DNA of 64,000 bases from assembly GCA_963828445.1 (NCBI GenBank), contig CAWHFP010000021.1:339449-403448 (forward strand), given 5' to 3'. The position numbers and the translations under genes were made by a program. The notes below the pieces were generated by a model. The model worked only from the letters and a program-made list of their open reading frames with translations, had not been told where the DNA came from and did no database searches. The stretch comes from Bog-532 sp963828445 (lineage in GTDB: Bacteria > Actinomycetota > Actinomycetes > Streptosporangiales > Streptosporangiaceae). Positions 1 through 11,981 of this stretch are shown here, in pieces. Positions within the stretch are counted from its first letter, which is position 1. Every line of letters starts with the position of its first letter.

Positions 1-921
1 GTGCGAGGTGCCCAGGCAGTCCGCGCCGGTGTCGCCGCCGCCGATGATGACCACGTTCTTGCCGCGGGCGCTGATGGCCGGCTCGCTGACCGGCCCACCG
101 GTGGCACCGGCCTGGTTGACCGCGCGGTTGGCCAGGGGCAGGAACTCCATGGCCTGGTGGATGCCGTCGGCGTCGCCGCCGGGAACCGGCAGGCCGCGGG
201 CCACGGTCGAGCCGCCGGCCAGCATGATCGCGTCGAACTCGGCCCGCAGGTCGGCCGCGGTGATGTCGGTGCCGGCCGTCACGCCACAGCGGAACTCGGT
301 GCCTTCGGCCCGCATCTGGGTCAGCCGCCGGTCCAGGTGCCGCTTTTCCATCTTGAACTCGGGGATGCCGAAGCGGAGCAGCCCACCGGGGGCCTCGGCC
401 CGCTCGAACACGGTGACGTCGTGGCCGGCCCGGGTCAGTTGCTGGGCGGCGGCCAGCCCGGACGGGCCGGACCCGATCACCGCGACCTTCTTTCCGGTGC
501 GGACCCGGGGCGGTTCGGGCTGGACCCAGCCTTCCTCCCAGGCCCGGTCGATGATCTCCACCTCGACCTGCTTGATCGTGACCGGGTCGGAGTTGATGCC
601 GAGCACGCAGGCGGACTCGCAGGGCGCGGGGCAGAGCCGGCCGGTGAACTCAGGGAAGTTGTTGGTCGCGTGCAGTCGTTCCGACGCCTCGTACCAGTCG
701 TGCCGCCAGACCAGGTCATTCCATTCGGGAATGAGATTGCCCAGCGGGCAGCCGGTGTGACAGAACGGGATGCCACAGTCCATGCACCGGCCGGCCTGCC
801 GTTCCAGGCGGCCAGCCGGGAAGTCGTGGTACACCTCGTGCCAGTCCCGGATCCGCACGTCGACCGGGCGGCGCGCCGGGGTCTCGCGCGAGGTGGTCAT
901 AAATCCCTTGGGATCGGCCAT
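1..921 (-). CDS. gltD: Glutamate synthase small subunit (partial, C-terminus outside window)
   Basis: NADPH-dependent glutamate synthase beta subunit. It takes electrons from NADPH through FAD and Fe-S clusters and passes them to GltB for making glutamate from glutamine and 2-oxoglutarate. The reading frame is open for 307 codons and runs off the window edge. The N-terminal Fe-S domain has the cysteine motif CMDCGIPFC, then CPAPCESAC. It is followed by the FAD-binding GSGPSGLAAA and a second dinucleotide fold at VIIGGGDTGADC. The start is ATG in MADPKGF, the usual actinobacterial N-terminus, with an AAAGGA ribosome site about 9 bases upstream. A second ATG seven codons in is possible but less typical. 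It lies 140 bases downstream of gltB in the same direction, so the two are probably cotranscribed. Confidence 0.95.
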   Translation of the reverse strand, partial: MADPKGFMTTSRETPARRPVDVRIRDWHEVYHDFPAGRLERQAGRCMDCGIPFCHTGCPLGNLIPEWNDLVWRHDWYEASERLHATNNFPEFTGRLCPAPCESACVLGINSDPVTIKQVEVEIIDRAWEEGWVQPEPPRVRTGKKVAVIGSGPSGLAAAQQLTRAGHDVTVFERAEAPGGLLRFGIPEFKMEKRHLDRRLTQMRAEGTEFRCGVTAGTDITAADLRAEFDAIMLAGGSTVARGLPVPGGDADGIHQAMEFLPLANRAVNQAGATGGPVSEPAISARGKNVVIIGGGDTGADCLGTSH

Positions 922-985
922 CGGGCGGTCGTCCTTTGCTTCCGTCGCGTTTCGTCGGTCACGCGCCATTGCGGTGGTGTGTTGG

Positions 986-1011
986 GGGACCCGGCGCCGT
1001 TGGCGGGTCCC
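986..1011 (-). terminator. Hairpin between gltB and gltD
   Basis: Arms GGGACCCG (986-993) and CGGGTCCC (1004-1011) form a perfect 8-bp stem with a 10-base loop in the 140-base gap between gltB and gltD. There is no U-rich tail. It may be a partial terminator or an RNA-stability element that lowers gltD relative to gltB. This is inferred from sequence only. Confidence 0.35.
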
Positions 1012-1061
1012 GCACCTGGGCGGCAGCCCACACGGACGGCCACTGCCCAAGCTGTTGGTGG

Positions 1062-5759
<4,698 letters not shown>

Positions 5760-5847
5760 GCAAAACTCCTGTCGTCGTCTCTGCGATCGTGTACTGCGGT
5801 CGGGACGACACTGGCCCTGCCGCGAAGGCCGCGGAAGCGGCTCGCTG

Positions 5848-5874
5848 GCTACGTGAAAGTTACGCTCACATTAC
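5848..5874 (-). promoter_or_regulatory. Candidate GlnR-type box upstream of gltB
   Basis: Read on the gltB strand, three half-sites GTAAT, GTAAC and GTAGC lie at 5874-5870, 5863-5859 and 5852-5848, each exactly 11 bases from the next. GlnR boxes of actinomycetes are built of GTnAC/GaAAC half-sites with this periodicity. The site is 89 bases upstream of the gltB start, a sensible place for a nitrogen regulator. The match is visible in the sequence; binding by GlnR is inference. The rest of 5760-6065 contains no gene that I can support. Confidence 0.45.
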
Positions 5875-5952
5875 ATCACCGGACGAATCCGGCCCAAGAT
5901 CTGGAAGACCTTGAATCTTTACTGGTTGAACAGGGTTCCCACCAGCTAGCTC

Positions 5953-6003
5953 GGTTAACCCTCACCATCAATGGTTAACGGGAGCGTACCCGGGAGGTTA
6001 ACC
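5953..6003. repeat. Three GGTTAAC direct repeats upstream of gltB
   Basis: The heptamer GGTTAAC occurs at 5953-5959, 5973-5979 and 5996-6002, spaced 20 and 23 bases apart, with a degenerate copy GGTTGAAC at 5924-5931. Two copies extend to the palindrome GGTTAACC. The cluster is strikingly AT-rich for this DNA and lies between the lgt-like gene and the GlnR-like box. Spacing near two helical turns suggests a protein-binding array, but the protein is unknown. Confidence 0.5.
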
Positions 6004-6065
6004 GTAACAGCCAGGTGTCATGAGGTCGATGACTGCTTGGTCACGAAATCAGCGACCCATTTCAC

Positions 6066-6974
6066 CTACCCAGGGTGACGACTGTTACGCCGGGTCACGA
6101 GCGACGACGGGGCGCCGTGGGCGGAGCTGGCGGGCTGGCCGGCCCCGCTGGGCAGCGGCGGCGGGGCGATGACGTCCGGTCCGTGCCGGTGCCGGGTCCG
6201 GTACAGGTAGGCCACCGACCCGAGCACGGTGACGATCTCCGCCCACTGGTCCACGTGCAGGCCCGCCAGGTGCGGAGCCGAGCCAACCAGCAGCGACTCG
6301 GCCGCGCACAGGCCCGCGAAGGTCAGCGTCAGCTGCAGGGCGAAGGCTCGCTCACCGATCAGGGCGAACCGCCGCGCCGCCCACGCCACCGCGCATCCGG
6401 ACGCCACACACCACAGCGTTTCGTATCCGAATACCGGCTCAAACGTGGCAAAGTTCTCATAGCCGGGCAGCCGGTGCGCGGGGGCGATCTCCACCGCCCA
6501 CGGCAGTCCGGACGGTCGGCCGTAGCTGGCCTGGCTGAACCACCCGCCCAGGTAGGCCACTGCCGCCCCGAACGCGGTGGCCGGGGCGGCGGCGCCCGCC
6601 ACCGGGCCCAGCCGGATCCCGGTCCGGCGGCAGGCGATCCAGGCGCCGAGCGCGCCGAGCCCGATCGCGCCCGGCACCCCGATGGCCCCGTCCCAGTCCT
6701 GAGCCAGGGACCACACGTGCGGGTACGACGGGACCAGGTGCCGGCCCAGATCGACCAGACCGCCCAGCAGCGCCCCGATCAGGCCGAACGGGACGGCCCA
6801 GGCGGCCACGTCCAAGATCAGGTCGGGCCGTCCGCCCGCCCGGTGGTACCGGCGGGCGGTGAGCCAGACGGCGAGAATGATGCCGGCCACGATGCACAGC
6901 GCGTAGGCCCGCAGCGGGACGGACCCGAGGTGCCACTCGCCCCGGGCCGGGCTCGGCAGGAACGCGACCGGCAT
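6066..6974 (-). CDS. Lgt-family membrane protein lacking conserved catalytic residues
   Basis: Homologue of prolipoprotein diacylglyceryl transferase, 302 residues, with about seven membrane segments. The N-terminus (FLPSPARGEWHLGSVPLRAY), WAVPFGLIG, GAIGLGALGAWIACRR and YGRPSGLPWAVEI align well with actinobacterial Lgt. However, the family signature around the active site is altered. The usual GRWGN-FNQEL reads AYLGGWFSQAS, so the conserved Arg, Asn and Glu are Tyr, Gly and Ala. The HPT-LYE motif reads FEPVFGYE. The first loop GGRLYHV reads IGALLGGLV. The C-terminal E-x-x-R-x-D region reads ESLLVGS. The frame is unbroken. The gene follows trpA by 10 bases, the same place as true lgt in related genomes. 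It is either a non-catalytic paralogue or a very diverged enzyme. Confidence 0.8.
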   Translation of the reverse strand: MPVAFLPSPARGEWHLGSVPLRAYALCIVAGIILAVWLTARRYHRAGGRPDLILDVAAWAVPFGLIGALLGGLVDLGRHLVPSYPHVWSLAQDWDGAIGVPGAIGLGALGAWIACRRTGIRLGPVAGAAAPATAFGAAVAYLGGWFSQASYGRPSGLPWAVEIAPAHRLPGYENFATFEPVFGYETLWCVASGCAVAWAARRFALIGERAFALQLTLTFAGLCAAESLLVGSAPHLAGLHVDQWAEIVTVLGSVAYLYRTRHRHGPDVIAPPPLPSGAGQPASSAHGAPSSLVTRRNSRHPG

Positions 6975-6984
6975 GGCAACCGGG

Positions 6985-7857
6985 TCAGCCGGGCTGGGGT
7001 GCGGCGGGCCGGGCCGGGGCTGATTCTGGGACGGCCGTCCGCCCGGGGGCGGCGCGGACGCCCGCGGCCAGGTCGGCGGCGAGCGCGCGGACCGCGGCCA
7101 CGCCCTGATCCAGGTCCGGCGCGTTCAGCAGGCGCTGGACAAAGGCCGAGCCGACGATGACGCCGTCGGCAAAGCCGGCCACCTCGGCGGCCTGGGTGCC
7201 GTCGCGCACGCCCAGGCCCACCGCGACCGGCACGTCCGAGCACTCGCGGACCTTGGCCACCAGTCCGGCCGCCTGATCGCTGACCGCGGTCCGGGTGCCG
7301 GTGATGCCCATCAGCGACGCCGCGTACACGAAGCCCCGGCAGCGGGCCGTCACCGCCTCGACCCGGGACCGGGTCGAACTCGGCGCGACCAGGAACACCC
7401 GGTCCAGGCCGTAGCGGTCGGAGGCCTCAATCCAGGCCCCGGCCTCTTCCGGCGGCAGGTCGGGGGTGATCAGGCCCGCCCCGCCCGCCGCGGCCAGGTC
7501 ACGGGCGAACTCGGTGACCCCGTAATGATCGATGGGGTTCCAGTAGGTCATGACCAGCGCCGGGACCCCGGCGGCGGCTACGGCCTCGACCGTGCGCAGC
7601 ACGTCGGTCACCCGGAAGCCGCTGGTCAGGGCGGCCTGAACGGCCTCCTGGATGACCGGCCCGTCCATCAGGGGGTCGGTATAGGGCAGGCCGATCTCCA
7701 GCACGTCGGCGCCGGCCTCGGCCATGGCCACGGCGGCGGTGATCGCCCCGTCCACGCTGGGGAAACCGGCCGGCAGGTAGCCGACCAGCGCGGCCCGCTG
7801 CTCGGCGGCGGCTTTCTCGAAAGCCTGGGTGACGGCGCTGGACGCAGCGGTGCTCAC
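6985..7857 (-). CDS. trpA: Tryptophan synthase alpha chain
   Basis: Cleaves indole-3-glycerol phosphate to indole and glyceraldehyde 3-phosphate, and passes indole to TrpB through the alpha2beta2 complex in the cytosol. The protein has 290 residues and a TIM barrel. The catalytic glutamate is at about residue 54 in VLEIGLPYTDP and the catalytic aspartate at about 65 in LMDGP. The chosen start is the GTG that overlaps the trpB stop as GTGA. Longer in-frame upstream extensions run inside trpB and are not plausible. The C-terminus has a short Pro/Ala-rich tail. It is the third gene of trpC-trpB-trpA. Confidence 0.97.
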   Translation of the reverse strand: MSTAASSAVTQAFEKAAAEQRAALVGYLPAGFPSVDGAITAAVAMAEAGADVLEIGLPYTDPLMDGPVIQEAVQAALTSGFRVTDVLRTVEAVAAAGVPALVMTYWNPIDHYGVTEFARDLAAAGGAGLITPDLPPEEAGAWIEASDRYGLDRVFLVAPSSTRSRVEAVTARCRGFVYAASLMGITGTRTAVSDQAAGLVAKVRECSDVPVAVGLGVRDGTQAAEVAGFADGVIVGSAFVQRLLNAPDLDQGVAAVRALAADLAAGVRAAPGRTAVPESAPARPAAPQPG

Positions 7858-9080
7858 AGGAAACCAAGTCGTTCGGAGACGGTGGCCACGTCCTTGTCGC
7901 CGCGGCCGGACAGGTTGACCAGCAGCAGGCTGTCCGGTCCCAGTTCGCGGCCGGCCTGCAGGGCACCCGCCAGGGCGTGGGAGGACTCCAGGGCCGGGAT
8001 GATGCCCTCGGTGCGGCAGAGCACGCTGAACCCGTCCAGGGCCTGCTGGTCGGTGACGGCCCGGTAGGTGGCCCGGCCGGTCTCCCGCAGCCACACGTGT
8101 TCCGGCCCGACGCCCGGGTAGTCCAGGCCGGCCGAGATCGAGTGGGTGGGCAGGGTCTGCCCGTCGTCGTCCTGCAGCAGGTAGGTGCGCATGCCGTGCA
8201 GCACGCCCGCCGACCCGGACGTCAGGGTGGCTGCGTTCCGGCCTGGTTCGGGGCCCTCGCCGCCGGCTTCGCAGCCGATCAGCCGGACCCCGGTGTCGGG
8301 GATGAAGGCGTGGAAGATGCCGATGGCGTTGGAGCCCCCGCCGACACAGGCCAGCACCGCGTCCGGCAGCCGGCCCGCCTGGGCCAGCAGCTGTTCGCGA
8401 GCCTCCACGCCGATGATGCGCTGGAAGTCGCGCACCATCATCGGGAACGGGTGCGGGCCGCCGACCGAGCCGATGCAGTAATGCGTGGTCTCCACGCTGG
8501 CCACCCAGTCACGGAACGCCTCGTTCATGGCGTCCTTCAGGGTCTGGCTGCCGGACCGGACCGGGACGACCTCGGCGCCCAGCATGCGCATCCGGGACAC
8601 GTTCAGCGCCTGGCGCCGGGTGTCCTCCTCGCCCATGTAGACCACGCAGTCCAGGCCGAACAGGGCACAGGCGGTGGCGGTGGCCACGCCGTGCTGGCCG
8701 GCCCCGGTCTCGGCGATGACCCGGGTCTTGCCCATCCGCCGGGTGAGCAGGGCCTGACCCAGCACGTTGTTGATCTTGTGTGAGCCGGTGTGGGCCAGGT
8801 CCTCGCGCTTGAGGAAGATCCGGCCACCGCCCGCCTCGGCGGCGAAGCGGGGAACCTCGGTGATCAAGGTCGGCCGGCCCGCGTAGTCCCGCAGCAGCCG
8901 GGCCAGTTCTTGCTGGAACGCCGGGTCGGCCTGGGCGGCCAGGTACTGCTCGGTCAGCTCGTCCAGGGCCGCGGTCAGCGCCTCGGGGGCGAAGCTGCCG
9001 CCGTAGTGGCCGAAGTGCCCGGTGGCGTCGGGGACCGTCGGGGATGCGGGCTGGGAATGAGGCGGGCTGGCGGTAGTCAT
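7854..9080 (-). CDS. trpB: Tryptophan synthase beta chain
   Basis: PLP enzyme that condenses indole with serine to give tryptophan, 408 residues. The Schiff-base lysine is Lys102 in HTGSHKINNVLGQ. The phosphate-binding loop GGGSNAIG and the family motif EDLAHTGSHK are present. The start ATG overlaps the trpC stop as ATGA, so translation is coupled at both ends. The first 20 residues are a non-conserved Ser/Pro/Thr-rich lead, followed by FGHYGGSFAPEAL, where the family homology begins. It acts with TrpA in the cytosol. Confidence 0.98.
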   Translation of the reverse strand: MTTASPPHSQPASPTVPDATGHFGHYGGSFAPEALTAALDELTEQYLAAQADPAFQQELARLLRDYAGRPTLITEVPRFAAEAGGGRIFLKREDLAHTGSHKINNVLGQALLTRRMGKTRVIAETGAGQHGVATATACALFGLDCVVYMGEEDTRRQALNVSRMRMLGAEVVPVRSGSQTLKDAMNEAFRDWVASVETTHYCIGSVGGPHPFPMMVRDFQRIIGVEAREQLLAQAGRLPDAVLACVGGGSNAIGIFHAFIPDTGVRLIGCEAGGEGPEPGRNAATLTSGSAGVLHGMRTYLLQDDDGQTLPTHSISAGLDYPGVGPEHVWLRETGRATYRAVTDQQALDGFSVLCRTEGIIPALESSHALAGALQAGRELGPDSLLLVNLSGRGDKDVATVSERLGFL

Positions 9081-9886
9081 GGGCGGTCCGTCCGCAGCGC
9101 GGGGTGAGAGGCGGCGGTCACCAGGTCGGCGACGGCCGCGCGGGGGTCCTTGCCGGTGACCAGGCTCTCCCCCACCAGCACCGCGTCGGCGCCCGCGGCG
9201 GCGTAGGCCAGCAGGTCGTGCGGGCCACGGACCCCGGATTCGGCGATCTTGACGATGCCGTCGGGGATGCGCGGCAGCATGGCGGTGACCGTGCGCCGGT
9301 CCAGTTTCAGGGTGGTCAGGTCGCGGGCGTTGACCCCGATGACCCGGGCGCCCGCGTCCACCGCGCGGTCCAGCTCGTCTTCGGCGTGGATCTCCACCAA
9401 GGGCACCAGGCCGATCGACTCGGCCCGCTCGACCAGCGAGATCAGGGCACTCTGCTCCAGGGCGGCCACGATCAGCAGCACCAGGTCGGCCCCGTGCGCG
9501 CGGGCCTCCCACAGCTGGTAGGAGCTGACCACGAAGTCCTTGCGGAGCACCGGCACCTGGACCGCCTGGCGTACGGCGTCCAGGTCGGCCAGGGTGCCGT
9601 TGAACCGGCGCTGCTCGGTGAGCACGCTGATCACCCGGGCGCCGCCGGACTCGTAGGCCGCGGCCAGCGCGGCCGGGTCGGCGATCTCCGCCATCGACCC
9701 CCGGGACGGGCTGGCCCGCTTCACTTCGGCAATGACGCTGACGCCGTCCGACTTGAGCGCGGCGGCCGCGTCACGCGGCGACGGAGCGCGGCCCGCCATC
9801 TCCTTGAGCTGGTCAAGCGAGACACGCTGCTGCCGTTCGGCGAGATCAGCGCGTACGCCGTCGAGGATCTCGTCGAGCACTGTCAC
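9077..9886 (-). CDS. trpC: Indole-3-glycerol phosphate synthase
   Basis: Ring-closing enzyme of tryptophan synthesis converting carboxyphenylaminodeoxyribulose phosphate to indole-3-glycerol phosphate. The 269-residue TIM barrel has the family motifs EVKRASPSRG, LRKDFVV, IGVNARDLTT and AESGV. I chose the GTG giving VTVLDEILDG, which matches the usual actinobacterial N-terminus and has an AGGGGA ribosome site upstream. An upstream ATG would add 27 unlike residues. It is first in trpC-trpB-trpA. The 132 bases between it and the response regulator gene could hold a promoter, but none is clear. Confidence 0.96.
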   Translation of the reverse strand: MTVLDEILDGVRADLAERQQRVSLDQLKEMAGRAPSPRDAAAALKSDGVSVIAEVKRASPSRGSMAEIADPAALAAAYESGGARVISVLTEQRRFNGTLADLDAVRQAVQVPVLRKDFVVSSYQLWEARAHGADLVLLIVAALEQSALISLVERAESIGLVPLVEIHAEDELDRAVDAGARVIGVNARDLTTLKLDRRTVTAMLPRIPDGIVKIAESGVRGPHDLLAYAAAGADAVLVGESLVTGKDPRAAVADLVTAASHPALRTDRP

Positions 9887-10018
9887 GCGGTCCGCAGTCC
9901 CCTCAGGGTCGACGATGATTTCCTCGATGCTAGCGGGGCAACCCGAAGGCCCCGGCAGGCACCCCACGGTTTCCGATTCACCCGTTCAGGTCCGGTTCGC
10001 CGTGGTGTTCAGCGAATG

Positions 10019-10723
10019 TTACCCGCCGCCGCTCTGAACGGCGCCCGGGTCCGGGTCATCCAGGACGTAGCCGACACCGCGTACGGTCCGGATCAGCGCG
10101 GGGTCGGGCAGCTTGGCCCGGAGCTGGCTGACGTGGACGTCAACGGCCCGGCCCACGGCCGGACGGCCGCCGTCGGACCGGGGCAGACGGGTCAGCACAT
10201 CCTGCAGGCGGTCGCGGGTCAGGACCCGGCCGGGGTGCTCGGCCAGGGCGGTCAGCAGGGCCAATTCGGCCGGGGTGAGCGTGACGCCACGAGCTGGTGC
10301 GGGAAGCTCGGGGCTGAGGTGGCCGGCCGGGGCCGGGCGGGGGGCGATGGCGAGGACCCGGGAGACCAGCAGGCGGGGGCTGAACGGGCGCCACAGGCAG
10401 GATTCGGCGGCGACCCGGAGGTCGCGGGGGCGCATGGCCGCCGACAGCAGGAACAGGGCGGGCAGGCGCAGCTGCGGTGGCCCGGGCGGGCGGCGGGGCG
10501 GGGTGAGCAGGCGGCGGAGGCGGCGGGGGTCCAGGCCGGGCATGGTCAGGTCGAGCACGGCGACCCGGGTGGCGCGGGCGGGGCGGGCGGCCAGCGCGGC
10601 GGTGGTCTCGTCGGCCTCGGTGGTCACGGTGACCTGGGCGCCAGCGCGGGTCAGGTAGCGGCGGGCCATCTCGGCGACTTCGGGATCGTGCTCGGCCAGC
10701 AGGACGGCCAGCGAGTGGCTCAT
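10019..10723 (-). CDS. Orphan OmpR-family response regulator with altered receiver domain
   Basis: A two-domain regulator of 234 residues. The receiver domain (about 1-115) keeps the phospho-acceptor aspartate in VLDLTMPG and the switch serine in FLLSA. The acidic pair that binds magnesium reads EH instead of DD (LLAEHDPE), and the conserved lysine is arginine in WRPFSP. The C-terminal winged helix of the OmpR/PhoB type is intact (LTPAELALLTALAEHPGRVL to IRTVRGVGYVLD). No histidine kinase is nearby. It sits 13 bases after the Trp-operon membrane protein and ahead of trpC, an unusual place. It may work without normal phosphorylation, as known for some atypical regulators. The target is unknown. 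Confidence 0.85.
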   Translation of the reverse strand: MSHSLAVLLAEHDPEVAEMARRYLTRAGAQVTVTTEADETTAALAARPARATRVAVLDLTMPGLDPRRLRRLLTPPRRPPGPPQLRLPALFLLSAAMRPRDLRVAAESCLWRPFSPRLLVSRVLAIAPRPAPAGHLSPELPAPARGVTLTPAELALLTALAEHPGRVLTRDRLQDVLTRLPRSDGGRPAVGRAVDVHVSQLRAKLPDPALIRTVRGVGYVLDDPDPGAVQSGGG

Positions 10724-10736
10724 GGGACCGGAGGGG

Positions 10737-11505
10737 TCAGCTGGTGGTGCGCCCACCGGAGGTCCCGGGGGTCCGGGGGGCCACGGTGGGGTCTTCACCG
10801 CGGCTGATCGAATCCCACAGCGCGGCCTGGTCCAGCCCTGCCGGGCTGCTGCCCCGGGGCGCGGTCACCGGCCGGGCCGGGCGAGCGGGACGAGCCGTTC
10901 CGCCCTGGCGTTCGTAGCGGCCGGACATGACCGGCCAGCGGGCGCCGCGCCACAGGGTGAGCAGGCCGGCCGCGATGAGGGCGGCGGCGCCGGCGAACAC
11001 CGCGACCCGCCAGGGCACGCCGAGCAGCACGGTGTGCACGGTGGAGTCGCCGGTGACCACGGCGCCGCCGGTGGAGGCGGTGCCACCGGTGGTCGAGCCG
11101 ACTCCGCCCGAGGCCACCGAGCTGGACGAGCTGGCCTTGGACGAGGCGGCGGACACGATGCGGGCGGCGCTCAGCGACGTGCTGGCCGCCACGGCGGTGC
11201 CCACGCCGCACAGGGCCAGCACCACGCCGGCCGCCCGGCGCAGCCACGCCGCGGGTGGCGATGATCGCGGCCAGGCAGGCCAGCCCGGCCAGGGCCAGCG
11301 CTCCGGCGGCCGGCACCAGGTCCTGGCCGCTGACCGCGATCGACCGGGACGGCAGCGGCTTGGGCGCGTCGTAGACGGCGCGGGCCCAGCCTTGCCGCAC
11401 GGCCAGCAGGGCCAGTCCGGCCCCGGCCGCGCCCAGCAGCAGCGTGACCACGAACTGGCGCCGGACCCGTGCGGCTGGTGAGGCCGCGGGGGTGGTTGGC
11501 GGCAC
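10737..11505 (-). CDS. Trp-operon-associated membrane protein (frameshifted)
   Basis: Integral membrane protein resembling the family found in actinobacterial trp operons (TIGR02234 type). The N-terminal part (LLLGAAGAGLALLAVRQGWA and a second helix ending AAIIATRG) and the C-terminal part (WLRRAAGVVLALCGVG, then a Ser/Gly/Thr-rich loop and a last helix VAVFAGAAALIAAGLLTLW) lie in different frames. The break is near 11240. Skipping one base there joins them into a sensible 255-residue, four-helix protein. The start is GTG at 11505, 4 bases after hisI. The function is unknown; it may relate to tryptophan-pathway membrane functions. The break may be a read error rather than a real mutation. Confidence 0.75.
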
Positions 11506-11509
11506 GAGG

Positions 11510-11920
11510 TCAGGCTTCTTCGGACGCGGCCGCGGCCACGGTTTCCGGGCGCTGGCCGATGGTGGCGTCGAGGCGGTCGGCGTCGAAGCAGGTGCGGTCG
11601 CCGGTGTGGCAGGCGGCCCCGACCTGGTCGACCTGGACCAGGATGGTGTCGCCGTCGCAGTCCAGGGCCACAGACTTGACCCACTGCTGGTGGCCGGACG
11701 TGTCACCCTTGACCCAGTATTCCTGGCGGCTGCGCGACCAGTAGGTGCAGCGGCCCGTGGTCAGGGTGCGATGCAGCGCCTCGTCGTCCATCCAGCCGAC
11801 CATCAGCACTTCACCGGTGTCATGCTGCTGGGCCACGGCCGGGATCAGCCCGGCGTCGTCGCGCTTGAGGCGGCGGGCGATCTCGGGGTCCAGCTGGGAC
11901 GGGCGGACGGCGTCGCTCAT
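11510..11920 (-). CDS. hisI: Phosphoribosyl-AMP cyclohydrolase
   Basis: Third step of histidine synthesis, opening the purine ring of phosphoribosyl-AMP; a zinc enzyme. The 136-residue protein contains LMVGWMDDEAL, YWSRSRQEYWVKGDTSGH, and the zinc-ligand region ALDCDGD followed by GAACHTGDRTCF. It has no HisE (pyrophosphohydrolase) domain. It is the first gene of a minus-strand run that continues into the Trp-operon membrane protein. In related actinobacteria trpE usually follows hisI; here it does not. Confidence 0.96.
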   Translation of the reverse strand: MSDAVRPSQLDPEIARRLKRDDAGLIPAVAQQHDTGEVLMVGWMDDEALHRTLTTGRCTYWSRSRQEYWVKGDTSGHQQWVKSVALDCDGDTILVQVDQVGAACHTGDRTCFDADRLDATIGQRPETVAAAASEEA

Positions 11921-11981
11921 ACCGGCCAGCCTAATAGGGGCGTCCTATCGCCGGGTCCGGACCACCGCCTACGATGCCCGG
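11921..11981. promoter_or_regulatory. Short divergent promoter region, hisI / TIGR03085 gene
   Basis: Only 61 bases separate the two divergent start codons. Going out from the centre, TACGAT lies at 11970-11975, six bases before the plus-strand ATG. On the other strand TAGGCT (in the CCTATTAGGCTGG stretch) ends seven bases before the hisI ATG. Both fit the TAnnnT pattern of actinobacterial -10 elements at the distance expected for leaderless messages, and no ribosome site is seen for either gene. The -35 elements are poor. Confidence 0.4.

Noticed and set aside
9887..10018. Trp attenuator before trpC
   Set aside because: I found no short frame with tandem Trp codons and no pair of alternative hairpins.
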